From NCBI GenBank assembly GCA_024233305.1, contig JACKPV010000025.1:186001-250000 (forward strand): a stretch of 64,000 nt of DNA. Direction: 5' to 3'. Positions 42,709 to 51,728 of this stretch are shown one piece after another. This DNA is from Verrucomicrobiales bacterium. Its GTDB lineage: Bacteria; Verrucomicrobiota; Verrucomicrobiia; Limisphaerales; J093. The stretch's first letter is position 1. Each line of letters opens with the position of its first letter. The notes below the pieces were generated by a model that saw nothing but the letters and a program-made list of their open reading frames with translations, was not told where the DNA came from and ran no database searches. A program made the position numbers and the translations under genes.

Positions 42709-45700
42709 TCAGCGCGACGAGATCACGTCCGGTTGTGCCAACCGGGTGGTGAACCGGTAGACGCCCGAGCCCAGATCGTAGCCGGCCCGCCGGTCGGCAA
42801 ACCCCAGGAACCGGATCCCCGGCTGGTCAGCCGCCAAGCGTCCGCCCTCGGTTACGACGGCGGGATCGACGGTCGGGACGCGCAGGCGGGCGGTGCAGTT
42901 TGGCGGCACCTCGACCCGCCAGTCGAACCGGTCGCCGTCGCGGCGCCAGTAGCTGCGGACCCAACCGTAGGGCGAGTGATGCGAGGCCTGGACGAATTCG
43001 AGATCCCCCGCGAGCACCGGCGCCATGACGAGGCGTTTGAAGCCGGGCGCGGCCGGATCGGGCCGGATGCCGGCGAGGTCCTCGAAGCACCAGATCACGA
43101 GGTCGCCGACCAGCATGACGTGGTTGCCGGAGTTCATGGCGGGATCGGCGGTGTTGCCGTTCCAGAGTTCCCAGATGGTGGTTGCCCCCTGGTCGATCAT
43201 GTAGCCCCAACTCGGATAGGTCCGGTTGGCCGCCAGCGCGTAGGCGAGGTCCGCCTGTCCGTTCCGGGTCAGGGTCCGCATCAACCATTGGCCGCCGATC
43301 AACCCGGTGCCGACGTGCCGGCGGCTTTCCCCGGTGAGCTTGTCGAGGAGATGACCGAACACCCGCGACCGTTCGCCGGCAGGCGCCAGTCCGAAGGCCA
43401 GCGGCAGCACACACGAGGTCTGCGATCCGTTGTCGTAGTAGCCGGCGCCCGCGTCGTAGAGCTGCGTATTGAAGGCTGCCTCCATCTCGTCGGCCCGCTC
43501 CGTGTAGTGGCGCACGTCCTCCGGTCGGTTCAACATCCCGGCGTAATCCGCCATCAGCCGGCAGCAGTGCACGTAGTAGGCGGAGGCGAGGATTCGCGGG
43601 CTGGTTTTGCGCGCGGGGTCCTGGGAGTGGATCAGGTGCGGATCTTCGGGCGGCACGCACCAGTCACCGTAACTGTCCCGCGCCAGCAGGCCGTCCTCGA
43701 TGAAGCCCGCCATATGTTCCATCCAGCGGCGCATGCCCGGGTAGTGCCGGTCGATGACCTGCCGGTCGGCATAGAGCAGGCGGAGGTGATCCGGAATGAT
43801 CACCGTGCTGCTCGGCCAGGTGACGTTGTCGGAGTAGATCGGCCAGTAGGGGGGGCAGACATCCGGGACGCTGCCGTCGGGACGTTGCGCGTCGTCCATG
43901 TCTTGCAGCCACTTGGCATAGAGCGCGGCGATGTCGTGCAGGTAGGCCTCGCCCCGGGATTCCTCGGATCGGTCGCCGAGCCAGCCCTGACGCTCGTCGC
44001 GTTGCGGGCAATCGGTGGGGATGCTCCGGTAATTGCCGCGCACGCCCCAGCGCACGTTGCGGAGGATGCGGTTCAACAGCGGGTTCGAGGAAGTCCATTC
44101 GCCGGCGCTCTCGAGATCGTCGTGGACCACGCAGCCCTCGAGGGCGGTCCGGTCGGGCCGGCCCGGGAACCCGCGCATTTCGACATACCGGAACCCGTGG
44201 TAGGTGAAGCGCGGTTCGTAGACCTCCAGGCCCTCGCCGCGGAGCGTGTAGACATCGGTGACCAGAGCGCCGCGGATGTTGTCGAGGTACAGGGTGCCAT
44301 CCGGCTTGAGCGTTTCGGCGTGACGGAGGGTGACTCGCGTGCCGCGCGGTCCGGCCACGCGCAGCCGGCACCAGCCGACCATGTTCTGGCCCAGGTCAAA
44401 GATGTAAGTCCCGGGCTCGGGTTCGGTCACGGCCACCGGACGGAGGACTTCGGTCACCCGGATGGGCTCGATCATCGGGGCGGCCAGGGCGCCCTCGGGA
44501 GCGCCAACCGGATGCGCGGACTCCCACTTCCGGGCAAGGCCGTCATCGGAAGGGCCGTCGGCGAGCGGATCCATGAATCCCGCGCGGCTCCACCCCGGCA
44601 TTTCCAGCCGGGCGTCATATTCCTCGCCGTCGTATTCGCAATTGGCGCGGATCGGGCCATCGGTTGTGAGCTGCCAGGATTCGTCGCTGACCACCGTCTG
44701 GCGGGAGCCGTCCGCCAGTTCGATTTCGAGTTGGAGCAGCAGCTTCGGAAACCCGTAGGTGCGGGTGGCAGTGGGTTCCCGCAGGCGGGGCGCGTAGTAG
44801 CGGCCGCTCCCGAGGGTCACCCCGAGGGCATTGGCGCCGGGTTGCAGCCGGTCCGTCACGTCGTGTGTCACGTAGAACACACGGCGGTCGTAATCCGTCA
44901 GCCCGGGCGAAAGCACTTCGTCGCCGACGCGCCGCCCGTTCAGGTGCGCCTCGGACAGTCCGAGCCCCGCGAGGTGCAGCGTGGCGCGGCGGACCGGGCC
45001 GGCGAGATCGAATTCCCGGCGCAGGTAACGGGCGGGAAGCCGGCGATCGGTCGGACGGGAAATCTCGCCCCAAGGAGCCATGCCCGGGGAACCCAGGGAC
45101 CTGGCCAGGGGCCAGGCGGCATCGTCAAAGACGGGCCCTTCCCAACCGGGGGCGGCCTCGGACGCGGCGTGCCAGGAGCCGTCGGTCACCACTTGGAAGG
45201 TCTCTCCGTTGCCCAGTTCTCCCTCGAGCGCGGCCAGCAGACCGGCCGGATTGGGGCTGTCGCCGGCATTGGTGGCGGCCACGGCGAGGACATTGTGGCC
45301 CGGGCGGAGATGCGGGCCGATCTCGAAGCGAGCGAGCGACTTGAAGTTGCCGCCCTCGCCGATGCGTTCACCGTTCACGAACGCCGTGAACTGGTTGTCC
45401 GCGGTGATTTCGAGGGTGGCCCGTTTCACGTCCGTGCCGCCCGGCAGGCGAAAGACGCGACGGAACAAGCGTTGCCCCACGGGCGCGGTTGCCGCCGGGT
45501 CCCCTTCCGGAAACCAGATCCACTCGCCCCTGGTCGCCACGGCCTTGGTCTCGATCTCGTCACGACCGATCCATCTGCCCTGCCAGTCGGCGGGCGCGAG
45601 CAACCCCATCGACCACCGCGCCGGCGGGCTCCAGTCGGAGACGTGGCCGTCCTGATCCCAAACCCGCACCTTCCAGAAGCAGTACTCTCCCGAACGCAGG

Positions 45701-46011
45701 TCGCGGCCCGCGTAGGGCACCTGGATCGATGCCGCGGAGAACACGCGTCCGCTCCGCCAGACCTCCCCGGCGCCGGTGCGGAGGGTTGCCAGATCGCCCG
45801 CGACCACGATCTCGTAGGCGCTCTGGGTGAGGCTGCGGTCCTCCGGGGATTCCGCCTCGAGGCGCCAGCTCAGGCGCGGCTTGCGGGTGTCGATGCCGAG
45901 CGGGTTTTTCAGGTACTCGCATCGCAGGTCGACCGGTCGGAGACCGGCCAGGGCGCCGGGGGCGAGCGAGCCGAGGGTGGCGAGGATGAGCAGACGGCGA
46001 AAGGCGTTCAT
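42709..46011 (-). CDS. GH78 alpha-L-rhamnosidase
   Basis: The start at 46011 (MNAFRRLLILATLGSLAPG) provides a signal peptide and 1100 residues; the open frame upstream is discarded. The domain order is that of GH78: N-terminal fibronectin-like strands (LRCEYLKNPLGIDTRKPRLS, SAYEIVVAG), two beta domains (FRRVFRLPGGTDVKRATLEI; ARYLRREFDLAGPVRRATLH), then the (alpha/alpha)6 barrel with the diagnostic IPTDCPQRDERQGWLGD, DGSVPDVCPPYWPIYSDN and ATTIWELWNGNT, and a C-terminal sheet (HHSPYGWVRSYWRRDGDRFD). The Asp/Glu in DERQGWLGD form part of the inverting catalytic site. It releases alpha-L-rhamnose from pectin, saponins or glycosides. Extracytoplasmic. Confidence 0.9.
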   Translation of the reverse strand: MNAFRRLLILATLGSLAPGALAGLRPVDLRCEYLKNPLGIDTRKPRLSWRLEAESPEDRSLTQSAYEIVVAGDLATLRTGAGEVWRSGRVFSAASIQVPYAGRDLRSGEYCFWKVRVWDQDGHVSDWSPPARWSMGLLAPADWQGRWIGRDEIETKAVATRGEWIWFPEGDPAATAPVGQRLFRRVFRLPGGTDVKRATLEITADNQFTAFVNGERIGEGGNFKSLARFEIGPHLRPGHNVLAVAATNAGDSPNPAGLLAALEGELGNGETFQVVTDGSWHAASEAAPGWEGPVFDDAAWPLARSLGSPGMAPWGEISRPTDRRLPARYLRREFDLAGPVRRATLHLAGLGLSEAHLNGRRVGDEVLSPGLTDYDRRVFYVTHDVTDRLQPGANALGVTLGSGRYYAPRLREPTATRTYGFPKLLLQLEIELADGSRQTVVSDESWQLTTDGPIRANCEYDGEEYDARLEMPGWSRAGFMDPLADGPSDDGLARKWESAHPVGAPEGALAAPMIEPIRVTEVLRPVAVTEPEPGTYIFDLGQNMVGWCRLRVAGPRGTRVTLRHAETLKPDGTLYLDNIRGALVTDVYTLRGEGLEVYEPRFTYHGFRYVEMRGFPGRPDRTALEGCVVHDDLESAGEWTSSNPLLNRILRNVRWGVRGNYRSIPTDCPQRDERQGWLGDRSEESRGEAYLHDIAALYAKWLQDMDDAQRPDGSVPDVCPPYWPIYSDNVTWPSSTVIIPDHLRLLYADRQVIDRHYPGMRRWMEHMAGFIEDGLLARDSYGDWCVPPEDPHLIHSQDPARKTSPRILASAYYVHCCRLMADYAGMLNRPEDVRHYTERADEMEAAFNTQLYDAGAGYYDNGSQTSCVLPLAFGLAPAGERSRVFGHLLDKLTGESRRHVGTGLIGGQWLMRTLTRNGQADLAYALAANRTYPSWGYMIDQGATTIWELWNGNTADPAMNSGNHVMLVGDLVIWCFEDLAGIRPDPAAPGFKRLVMAPVLAGDLEFVQASHHSPYGWVRSYWRRDGDRFDWRVEVPPNCTARLRVPTVDPAVVTEGGRLAADQPGIRFLGFADRRAGYDLGSGVYRFTTRLAQPDVISSR

Positions 46012-46225
46012 GGCACTTGTTGCCGCGAGCCTAGACGAAGGCACCGAGGGACAAAACCACGAACTTGGACGAGGAACCAGCGGGGGCGCCGGTGTGCCCG
46101 GCATTTGCGGCTTGGCATTCCGGCCCGGTGGCACAGGATGAAGCGGAGCGGCCGGAGCGAATCGGCAGTGGACCGGGGCAACGAAAGCGCCCGGCCGATT
46201 CGCAAGAGCGCGCCGCCTTCGATGC

Positions 46226-47353
46226 ATGACACCGCGTTTGTCTCCTGCAAAACGATGGGCAACGTCGGGGCTGACCCTGGCGGGAGTCCTGGCCTTCACG
46301 GGATGCGCCACGAAGCTCGGGCCGCAGACCGTTGGGCCGGACCGTTTCAACTACAACCAGAGCATCCTTGATTCGGCCGACGAACAGATGCTCCTGAACC
46401 TCGTCCGGCTGCGTTACCGCGACCGGGCGATGTTTCTCGAACTGCAGTCGGTGGTCAGCCAGCGGTCCCTGCAAGCGCGCATCAACGGCGGGGCCACGGT
46501 CGGGGTCGGTGGCGGCTCGGACAACGAGTATCCCATCGGAGGGTCGCTGGGTTTCGAGGAGAAGCCCACGGTGACTTACACGCCGCTGCAAGGGGAGGCC
46601 TTCGCCGAGCGGATCCTCACACCGATCGCTCCCGAGACGATCATTCTGCTGTCGAGTTCGGGGTGGAGCATCGAACGCCTCTTTCTCACCTGCGTGTCCC
46701 GGTTGAACGGCATCGAAAACGCGCCCACCGCCACCGGCCCGACCCCGGACGAGGCGCCGGAGTTCGAGGAGTTCCAGGAGGTCGCCGGGCTGCTGCGCCT
46801 GATGCAAAAGAGCGGCATGCTCCGGTTGCAGGTCTACCAGCGCGCGGGCGCGGCGCAACCGGAGGTCCAGGTGATGCTCGATGTGCCCACCGCGGGCGAC
46901 GGGGCGGAAACGGCTGAAGTGGCGCGTATCCGGGAACGGCTCGGGCTGCAACCGGGGCGGCATCAGCTGCGGTTGAGTTCCGCCCTCGAACCGGCGACCG
47001 AGGGCGAGTTCGCCATCAATCCGCGGTCTTTGATGGGAATTTTCTTCTACCTGTCCCAAGCGGTCGAGCCGCCGCCGGAGCATGAGGCGCAGGGCTTGGT
47101 GACGGTGACGCGCGACGCCGAGGGAAACCGGTTCGACTGGACCCGGGTGACCGGCCGCTTGTTGCGGATTCACTCGAGCAGCACACGACCAAAGAACGCG
47201 TTTACCGCGGTCCGCTACCGGGATCACTGGTTCTACGTCGAGGACCGCGATCTCGACTCGAAGACCACGCTGAATCTGCTGCACTTCCTGTTCTCGCTGA
47301 AGTCGGGCGGCGGCAAGGCGGTCGCTCCGGTGTTGACCCTGCCCGCCGGTTGA
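46226..47353 (+). CDS. Lipoprotein, conserved hypothetical
   Basis: A 375-residue protein whose leader ends LAGVLAFTGCA, a lipobox with acylated Cys near residue 27. The body includes FNYNQSILDSADEQMLLNLV, RYRDRAMFLELQSVVSQRSL and a late DHWFYVEDRDLDSKTTLNLL. I recognise this as a widely distributed lipoprotein type (NLVR.RY.DPP.FLEV) without known function. Outer-membrane anchoring is expected. It is divergent from the GH78 gene with about 214 bp between starts, and precedes the glycerophosphodiesterase gene by 34 bp, so a shared transcript is likely. Confidence 0.7.
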   Translation: MTPRLSPAKRWATSGLTLAGVLAFTGCATKLGPQTVGPDRFNYNQSILDSADEQMLLNLVRLRYRDRAMFLELQSVVSQRSLQARINGGATVGVGGGSDNEYPIGGSLGFEEKPTVTYTPLQGEAFAERILTPIAPETIILLSSSGWSIERLFLTCVSRLNGIENAPTATGPTPDEAPEFEEFQEVAGLLRLMQKSGMLRLQVYQRAGAAQPEVQVMLDVPTAGDGAETAEVARIRERLGLQPGRHQLRLSSALEPATEGEFAINPRSLMGIFFYLSQAVEPPPEHEAQGLVTVTRDAEGNRFDWTRVTGRLLRIHSSSTRPKNAFTAVRYRDHWFYVEDRDLDSKTTLNLLHFLFSLKSGGGKAVAPVLTLPAG

Positions 47354-47387
47354 CGCACCGGCGCCCCCGTCCCGAAAGACCCAAGCA

Positions 47388-49280
47388 GTGCAACCGAACG
47401 CCGTCCGTCTGCCGACCGAGCTCCTCCGCGATTTCCGCGCGGGCTGGCGGGGGTTTCTGATCACCGCAGTGCTCGGTCGACTCGCGGCCTTCGTCGTGCT
47501 GTGGCCGCTGGCCGGCGTGGCGCTCCGGCTTGTCGTTTCGTTTTCGGGCGCGGACGCGGTGGCCGACCAGGACATCCTGTTCTTCCTGCTCACGCCGGCC
47601 GGTTTCGTCGGCGTGAGCGTGGTGGCGGCGTTCGGCCTCGCGATTATCTCTGTCGAACAAGCGGGTCTGGTCGCCCTCGCGGGGGCGCGCCGCCGGGGGG
47701 GCCCGGTTTCGGTGCGCCGGGCCCTCAAGTCGGGGTGGCGGCTGCTGCCGGCGTTGGTGGGCGTGTCGTTGCGGATGGGGCTCCGCCTGCTCAACGTCGC
47801 CGGGCCGTTCCTGCTGGCCGCCGGCGCGGTCTACCTGCTGCTCCTCCGGCAATACGACATCAACTACTATCTCGACCAACGTCCGCCGGCCTTCTGGGGC
47901 GCCGCGGTGATCCTGGGGTTGCTGGGCACCGGGCTCGCTGTCGTGGTGGTGCCGCGTTTGGCGGGTTGGTGTCTCGTCCTGCCCCTGCTGCTCTTCGAGA
48001 AGGCCTCGCCCGCGGAAGTGCTTTCCCGCAGCGCCGGGCGCACCGCCGATTGCCGGCGGGCCATCGTCCGGACGTTCCTGTTCTGGGCGGTGGCGATGGC
48101 GGTGTTGGGCGGGGTGAACCTCGCCGTGTGCGGGGCCCTGGGGCGGTTGCTGGTGCCGCTGGCCGGCGACTCCCTCGCCTTGGTCCTCCCGCTGGTGGGT
48201 GGGTTGGTCCTGCTCTGGGTGGGCGGCAACCTGGTGGTTTCGGTTTTTCAGGCCACCACGTTCGCCCTGCTTCAGGACTACTGGTTCCGCCAACTCGGAC
48301 GGCCGTCGGAAGTCCCGCCGGAGGCCGTGGAAGGCGGGGGCGAAATGGCATCCGAGGACGGTCCGCTGCGGGCGCCGTGGCGTCGTTTGGCGGCGGGAGG
48401 CGTGATCCTGTTGCTCGTGTCGGCCCTGGTGGGCGGCTGGTTGCTCGAAGGAGTGCAAACCGAGGATCACGCCCTGGTGATTGCGCACCGTGGCGCCTCC
48501 GCTTCGGCGCCTGAGAACACTCTCGCCGCGGTGGCCCGGGCGATCGCCGACCGGACCGATCTGGTCGAGATCGACGTGCAGGAGACCGCCGATGGCGAGG
48601 TGGTGGTCTTTCACGACAGCGATTTCATGAAGATCGCCGGCGTGAACCTCAAGCTCTGGAACGCCACCTGGGCGCAGTTGCAGGAGATCGATATCGGCAG
48701 CTCGTTTGCCCTGGAGTTCCGCGGGGAACGCGTGCCCCGTCTCGCCGACGTGCTGGCCCTGTGCAAGGACCAGGTGCGCGTGGACATCGAATTGAAATAC
48801 TACGGCCACGACCAGCGGCTTGAGGAACGCGTCGCCGCCATCGTGGAAGCGGCGGGGATGGAGCGACAGGTGATCGTGATGTCCCTGAAGCACACGGCGG
48901 TGCGGAAGATGAAGGCGCTGCGGCCCGAATGGACGGTCGGACTCCTCGCGGCGACCGCGGTCGGTGATCTGACCCGGTTGGAAGCCGATTTCCTCGCCGT
49001 GAACACCGGGCTGGCCAGCCGCTCCTTCATCGAACGCGCCCATCGCCGGGGCCGCGAGGTCTACGTGTGGACCGTGAACGATCCGCTGCAAATGTCGCGC
49101 CTGTTGAGCATGGGGGTGGATGGTCTGATCACGGACCGACCGGCGCTCGCCCGGGCGGTGCTGGAACATCGGGCGACGCTCGGTTGCGCCGAGCGGTTGC
49201 TGCTCAACCTGGCCTTCTGGCTGGATGCGATTCCCGATGATCTCGTCCGGGAGCCCGTCGAGGCCAACCAGGAGGCCTGA
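47388..49280 (+). CDS. Membrane-anchored glycerophosphodiester phosphodiesterase
   Basis: Starts with GTG at 47388. The first 350 residues contain about seven or eight membrane helices, the 'glycerophosphoryl diester phosphodiesterase membrane domain' found in YhdW/UgpQ-like fusions. After one more helix (GVILLLVSALVGGWLL) comes a complete GDPD barrel: VIAHRGASASAPENT, LVEIDVQETADGEVVVFHDS, KDQVRVDIELKYYG, VYVWTVNDPLQMSRLLSMGV and DGLITDRPA. The His, Glu-x-Asp and His-Asp residues for catalysis and metal binding are in place. It hydrolyses glycerophosphodiesters to glycerol-3-phosphate, probably at the outer face of the membrane. Confidence 0.9.
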   Translation: MQPNAVRLPTELLRDFRAGWRGFLITAVLGRLAAFVVLWPLAGVALRLVVSFSGADAVADQDILFFLLTPAGFVGVSVVAAFGLAIISVEQAGLVALAGARRRGGPVSVRRALKSGWRLLPALVGVSLRMGLRLLNVAGPFLLAAGAVYLLLLRQYDINYYLDQRPPAFWGAAVILGLLGTGLAVVVVPRLAGWCLVLPLLLFEKASPAEVLSRSAGRTADCRRAIVRTFLFWAVAMAVLGGVNLAVCGALGRLLVPLAGDSLALVLPLVGGLVLLWVGGNLVVSVFQATTFALLQDYWFRQLGRPSEVPPEAVEGGGEMASEDGPLRAPWRRLAAGGVILLLVSALVGGWLLEGVQTEDHALVIAHRGASASAPENTLAAVARAIADRTDLVEIDVQETADGEVVVFHDSDFMKIAGVNLKLWNATWAQLQEIDIGSSFALEFRGERVPRLADVLALCKDQVRVDIELKYYGHDQRLEERVAAIVEAAGMERQVIVMSLKHTAVRKMKALRPEWTVGLLAATAVGDLTRLEADFLAVNTGLASRSFIERAHRRGREVYVWTVNDPLQMSRLLSMGVDGLITDRPALARAVLEHRATLGCAERLLLNLAFWLDAIPDDLVREPVEANQEA

Positions 49281-49287
49281 AGTCGCG

Positions 49288-50325
49288 TCAGCCGGCCCCC
49301 TGGCGGACAGCATGCACCAGCGCGCGGAGGTTGTCGCCGGGGGTTCCGGGTGAGGTGCCGCCGCCCGCCGAGAGCATCAAGCCACGCTTTGCGGGATGCT
49401 GGCCCAGACAAGCGCGGGTCGCCGCGGCGACGTCGCCGGGGGTTCCCTGCGCCAGGACTTCGAGCGGCGGAACGTTGCCGAGGAGGCAGAGTTCCGGTCC
49501 GACCATCTCCCGCACCTTTGCAAGCGGCCGCAGGTGGGTGAAGTTGAACACGTCGATGCCGAGTCCGGGGAGCAGGGGATAAGCGACCGGGTTGTCGGTG
49601 TCGTTGTGGAACATCTTCAGGGCGCCGGGAAAGGCATCGAAGACCTCCTTCAAATACGGATGCGCGAATTCCTGGTAGTCCTTCGCGGACATCATGCCGG
49701 CGATGTCATCCAGAACCAGTACGCCTTCGACGTTGGCGAGCGCCCCGGCTTGCGCGGCGAGCCATTCCCGGGTGAGCCGGGTGGTGATCTGCAGCAGCCG
49801 GTGCGTCGCGGCCGGTTGGAGCTTGAGGGCGAGCAGGAAATTCGTGACGCCCATGAGGTGCGTGGCGGTCGTCAGGGGGCCGCGCGCGGCGACCATCTTC
49901 ATCACGTGCCCGGCGTCGTTGATCTGCGGTTCGAGGCGGCGGTACTGATTGAGCAGCACGGGCAGGAAACCGTCCGTCAGGGGGTTGGGTTGCGGCAACC
50001 GGTCGAGTTCGTCCATGTCCCGGATGACGTGATGCGCCACCGGAGTGCGGTCGGGATAAAGGCTGACCCGGCAGCCGAACGCGCTCGGCTCGGCGGTCAT
50101 TCCGATTTCGGCCCAGAAGCCGGGCAGGAAGATGATCTCCGGGAATTCCGCGGCGACCCGCACGTTGGCCTGGAGCCACACGGCGGAATCGAACAGGTAA
50201 TCCAGCGTGGACAAGCCGAGGTAACCCGGCAACCACGGGCTGTCGATGATCAACGCCACCGGCGGCGAATTCATCGGTTCCCCGGCCGCGCATCGACGCA
50301 CTGTGTCCCACTGTTCCGGGGTCAT
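49288..50325 (-). CDS. Uroporphyrinogen decarboxylase-family protein
   Basis: A 345-residue protein with the URO-D barrel: VAAEFPEIIFLPGFWAEIG, RGPLTTATHLMGVTNFLLAL, EGVLVLDDIAGMMSAKDYQE, FAHPYLKEVFDAFPG and KMFHNDTDNPVAYPLLPGLG. In this subgroup, proteins are more often corrinoid methyltransferases (MtaA/CmuA-like) than heme enzymes; the HND/C-type zinc ligands are not fully clear, so the activity is left open. It starts nine bases after the end of lysA on the same strand and is likely co-transcribed with it. It ends eight bases from the converging GDPD gene. True hemE would be expected near other heme genes, which are absent. Confidence 0.75.
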   Translation of the reverse strand: MTPEQWDTVRRCAAGEPMNSPPVALIIDSPWLPGYLGLSTLDYLFDSAVWLQANVRVAAEFPEIIFLPGFWAEIGMTAEPSAFGCRVSLYPDRTPVAHHVIRDMDELDRLPQPNPLTDGFLPVLLNQYRRLEPQINDAGHVMKMVAARGPLTTATHLMGVTNFLLALKLQPAATHRLLQITTRLTREWLAAQAGALANVEGVLVLDDIAGMMSAKDYQEFAHPYLKEVFDAFPGALKMFHNDTDNPVAYPLLPGLGIDVFNFTHLRPLAKVREMVGPELCLLGNVPPLEVLAQGTPGDVAAATRACLGQHPAKRGLMLSAGGGTSPGTPGDNLRALVHAVRQGAG

Positions 50326-50334
50326 GATCGCGGG

Positions 50335-51633
50335 TTACCGCTGCCAGGAGGCGGTCTTCTCGCCGGCCCAGATCGCCTCGACGGGCTGGCGTTCCCGGAC
50401 CACCGCGGCCCGTTTGCCGTGGACCAGCACCTCGGCCGCGAGCGGACGCGAGTTGTAGTTGCCGCTCATCACCGAGCCGTAGGCCCCGGCGCTCAATACC
50501 GCCAGCAACTCGCCCTCTTCCATCAGCGGCAGGGGACGGTCGCGACAGAAGGTGTCCCCGGATTCGCACACCGGCCCGACGACATCGGCGACGACGGTCC
50601 GGCGCGCGCGTCGTTCGACGGCGATGATTTCGTGATAGGCGTCGTACAAGGCCGGGCGAAGCAGGTCGTTCATCGCGCTGTCGACGATGAGGAAGGTCTT
50701 GTGGCCGCTCTGCTTCGCGTATTCGACGCGGGTGACCAGAATGCCCGCATTGCCAACGAGGTAGCGACCCGGTTCCAGGAGGATCTTCAGGCCCAACGGC
50801 TGCAACAGCGGCATGAGGGTTCCGGCGTAGGCGGTCGGGTTGAGGACCTTGCGGCCTTCCTTGCTCAGCCACCAGGTGGCCGGACCGCTGGCCAGGGCGG
50901 GGCGGTAGACGATGCCCATGCCGCCGCCAATGCTGAGGAATTCAATGCCGTGACGATCGGCGAGTTCCCGGGCCAGTGGCGCCACTTTGCGGACGGCCTG
51001 CTCGAAGGGGTCGACCTCGGTCAACTGCGAGCCGATGTGCATCTGCACGCCGCGCAAACGGAGGTGCTTGCGCTTCGCGGCCCAGGCGTAGAGTTCGCCG
51101 ACCTTTTCGAACGGGATGCCGAACTTGTTCTCGTAGGTGCCGGTCGTGATCTTGGCGTGGGTGTGTGCGTCCACGTCGGGATTCACCCGCACGGCCACGG
51201 GGGCCTTCTTGCGCATCCGTCCGGCGACCCGGTCGAGGCGCTGGAGTTCGGCTTCGCTCTCGACGTTGAAACAGTAGATGCCGGATTTCAGGGCCAGCCG
51301 GATCTCGTCCTCGGTCTTGCCCACGCCGGCGAAGACGCAGGTGGCCGGGTCGGCGCCCGCTGCCATCGCGCGTTGGAGTTCACCGCCGCTGACGATGTCG
51401 AACCCGGCGCCCAAGTCGGCGAAGGTGCGCAGAATGGCCCGGTTCGAATTCGCCTTCATCGCGTAGCAAATCCGGTGATCCAGCCCTTGCAGGGCGGTCT
51501 CGAGCCGCTCGTAATTGCCCTTCACGGTCCCCTGGGAATACACGAACAGCGGCGTCCCGTGCTTCCGGGCCAGGGCCTCGACCGAAACGCCTTCGCATTG
51601 CAGCCTGGCGCCGACGTAGCGAAACTCATGCAT
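50335..51633 (-). CDS. lysA: Diaminopimelate decarboxylase
   Basis: A 432-residue PLP enzyme catalysing the last step of lysine synthesis, meso-diaminopimelate to L-lysine plus CO2, in the cytoplasm. The PLP lysine is Lys60 in CYAMKANSN. Other fold type III decarboxylase motifs are LGAGFDIVSGGELQRAMAAG, MHIGSQL, SIGGGMGIVY, LEPGRYLVGNAG and CESGDTFC (catalytic Cys with the DTF loop), and AGAYGSVMSGNYNSRP with the pyridoxal-contacting Tyr region. Length is typical for the family. It is the first gene of a two-gene unit with the UroD-like protein and diverges from the GH140-like gene over 95 bp. Confidence 0.93.
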   Translation of the reverse strand: MHEFRYVGARLQCEGVSVEALARKHGTPLFVYSQGTVKGNYERLETALQGLDHRICYAMKANSNRAILRTFADLGAGFDIVSGGELQRAMAAGADPATCVFAGVGKTEDEIRLALKSGIYCFNVESEAELQRLDRVAGRMRKKAPVAVRVNPDVDAHTHAKITTGTYENKFGIPFEKVGELYAWAAKRKHLRLRGVQMHIGSQLTEVDPFEQAVRKVAPLARELADRHGIEFLSIGGGMGIVYRPALASGPATWWLSKEGRKVLNPTAYAGTLMPLLQPLGLKILLEPGRYLVGNAGILVTRVEYAKQSGHKTFLIVDSAMNDLLRPALYDAYHEIIAVERRARRTVVADVVGPVCESGDTFCRDRPLPLMEEGELLAVLSAGAYGSVMSGNYNSRPLAAEVLVHGKRAAVVRERQPVEAIWAGEKTASWQR

Positions 51634-51728
51634 CCGCGCAGTTTGCCAGAGCCGATTGTGGCTGTCACGGTCAAGCGTTCGCGAGTTTCGCTCGACACGG
51701 CGGACGGCCCGGACACGATGAGGTCCCG

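Noticed and set aside
42526..46371. A 1281-codon open frame on the plus strand opposite the GH78 gene
   Set aside because: Its translation is Arg/Gly/Val-rich without any domain, whereas the minus strand gives a complete GH78 protein; it is an antisense shadow caused by high GC content. The same applies to long antisense frames opposite the other large enzymes (for example 23900-26680).
49288..50325. Naming the gene hemE
   Set aside because: The sequence is closer to methyltransferase-like members of the URO-D family and there are no other heme genes nearby.
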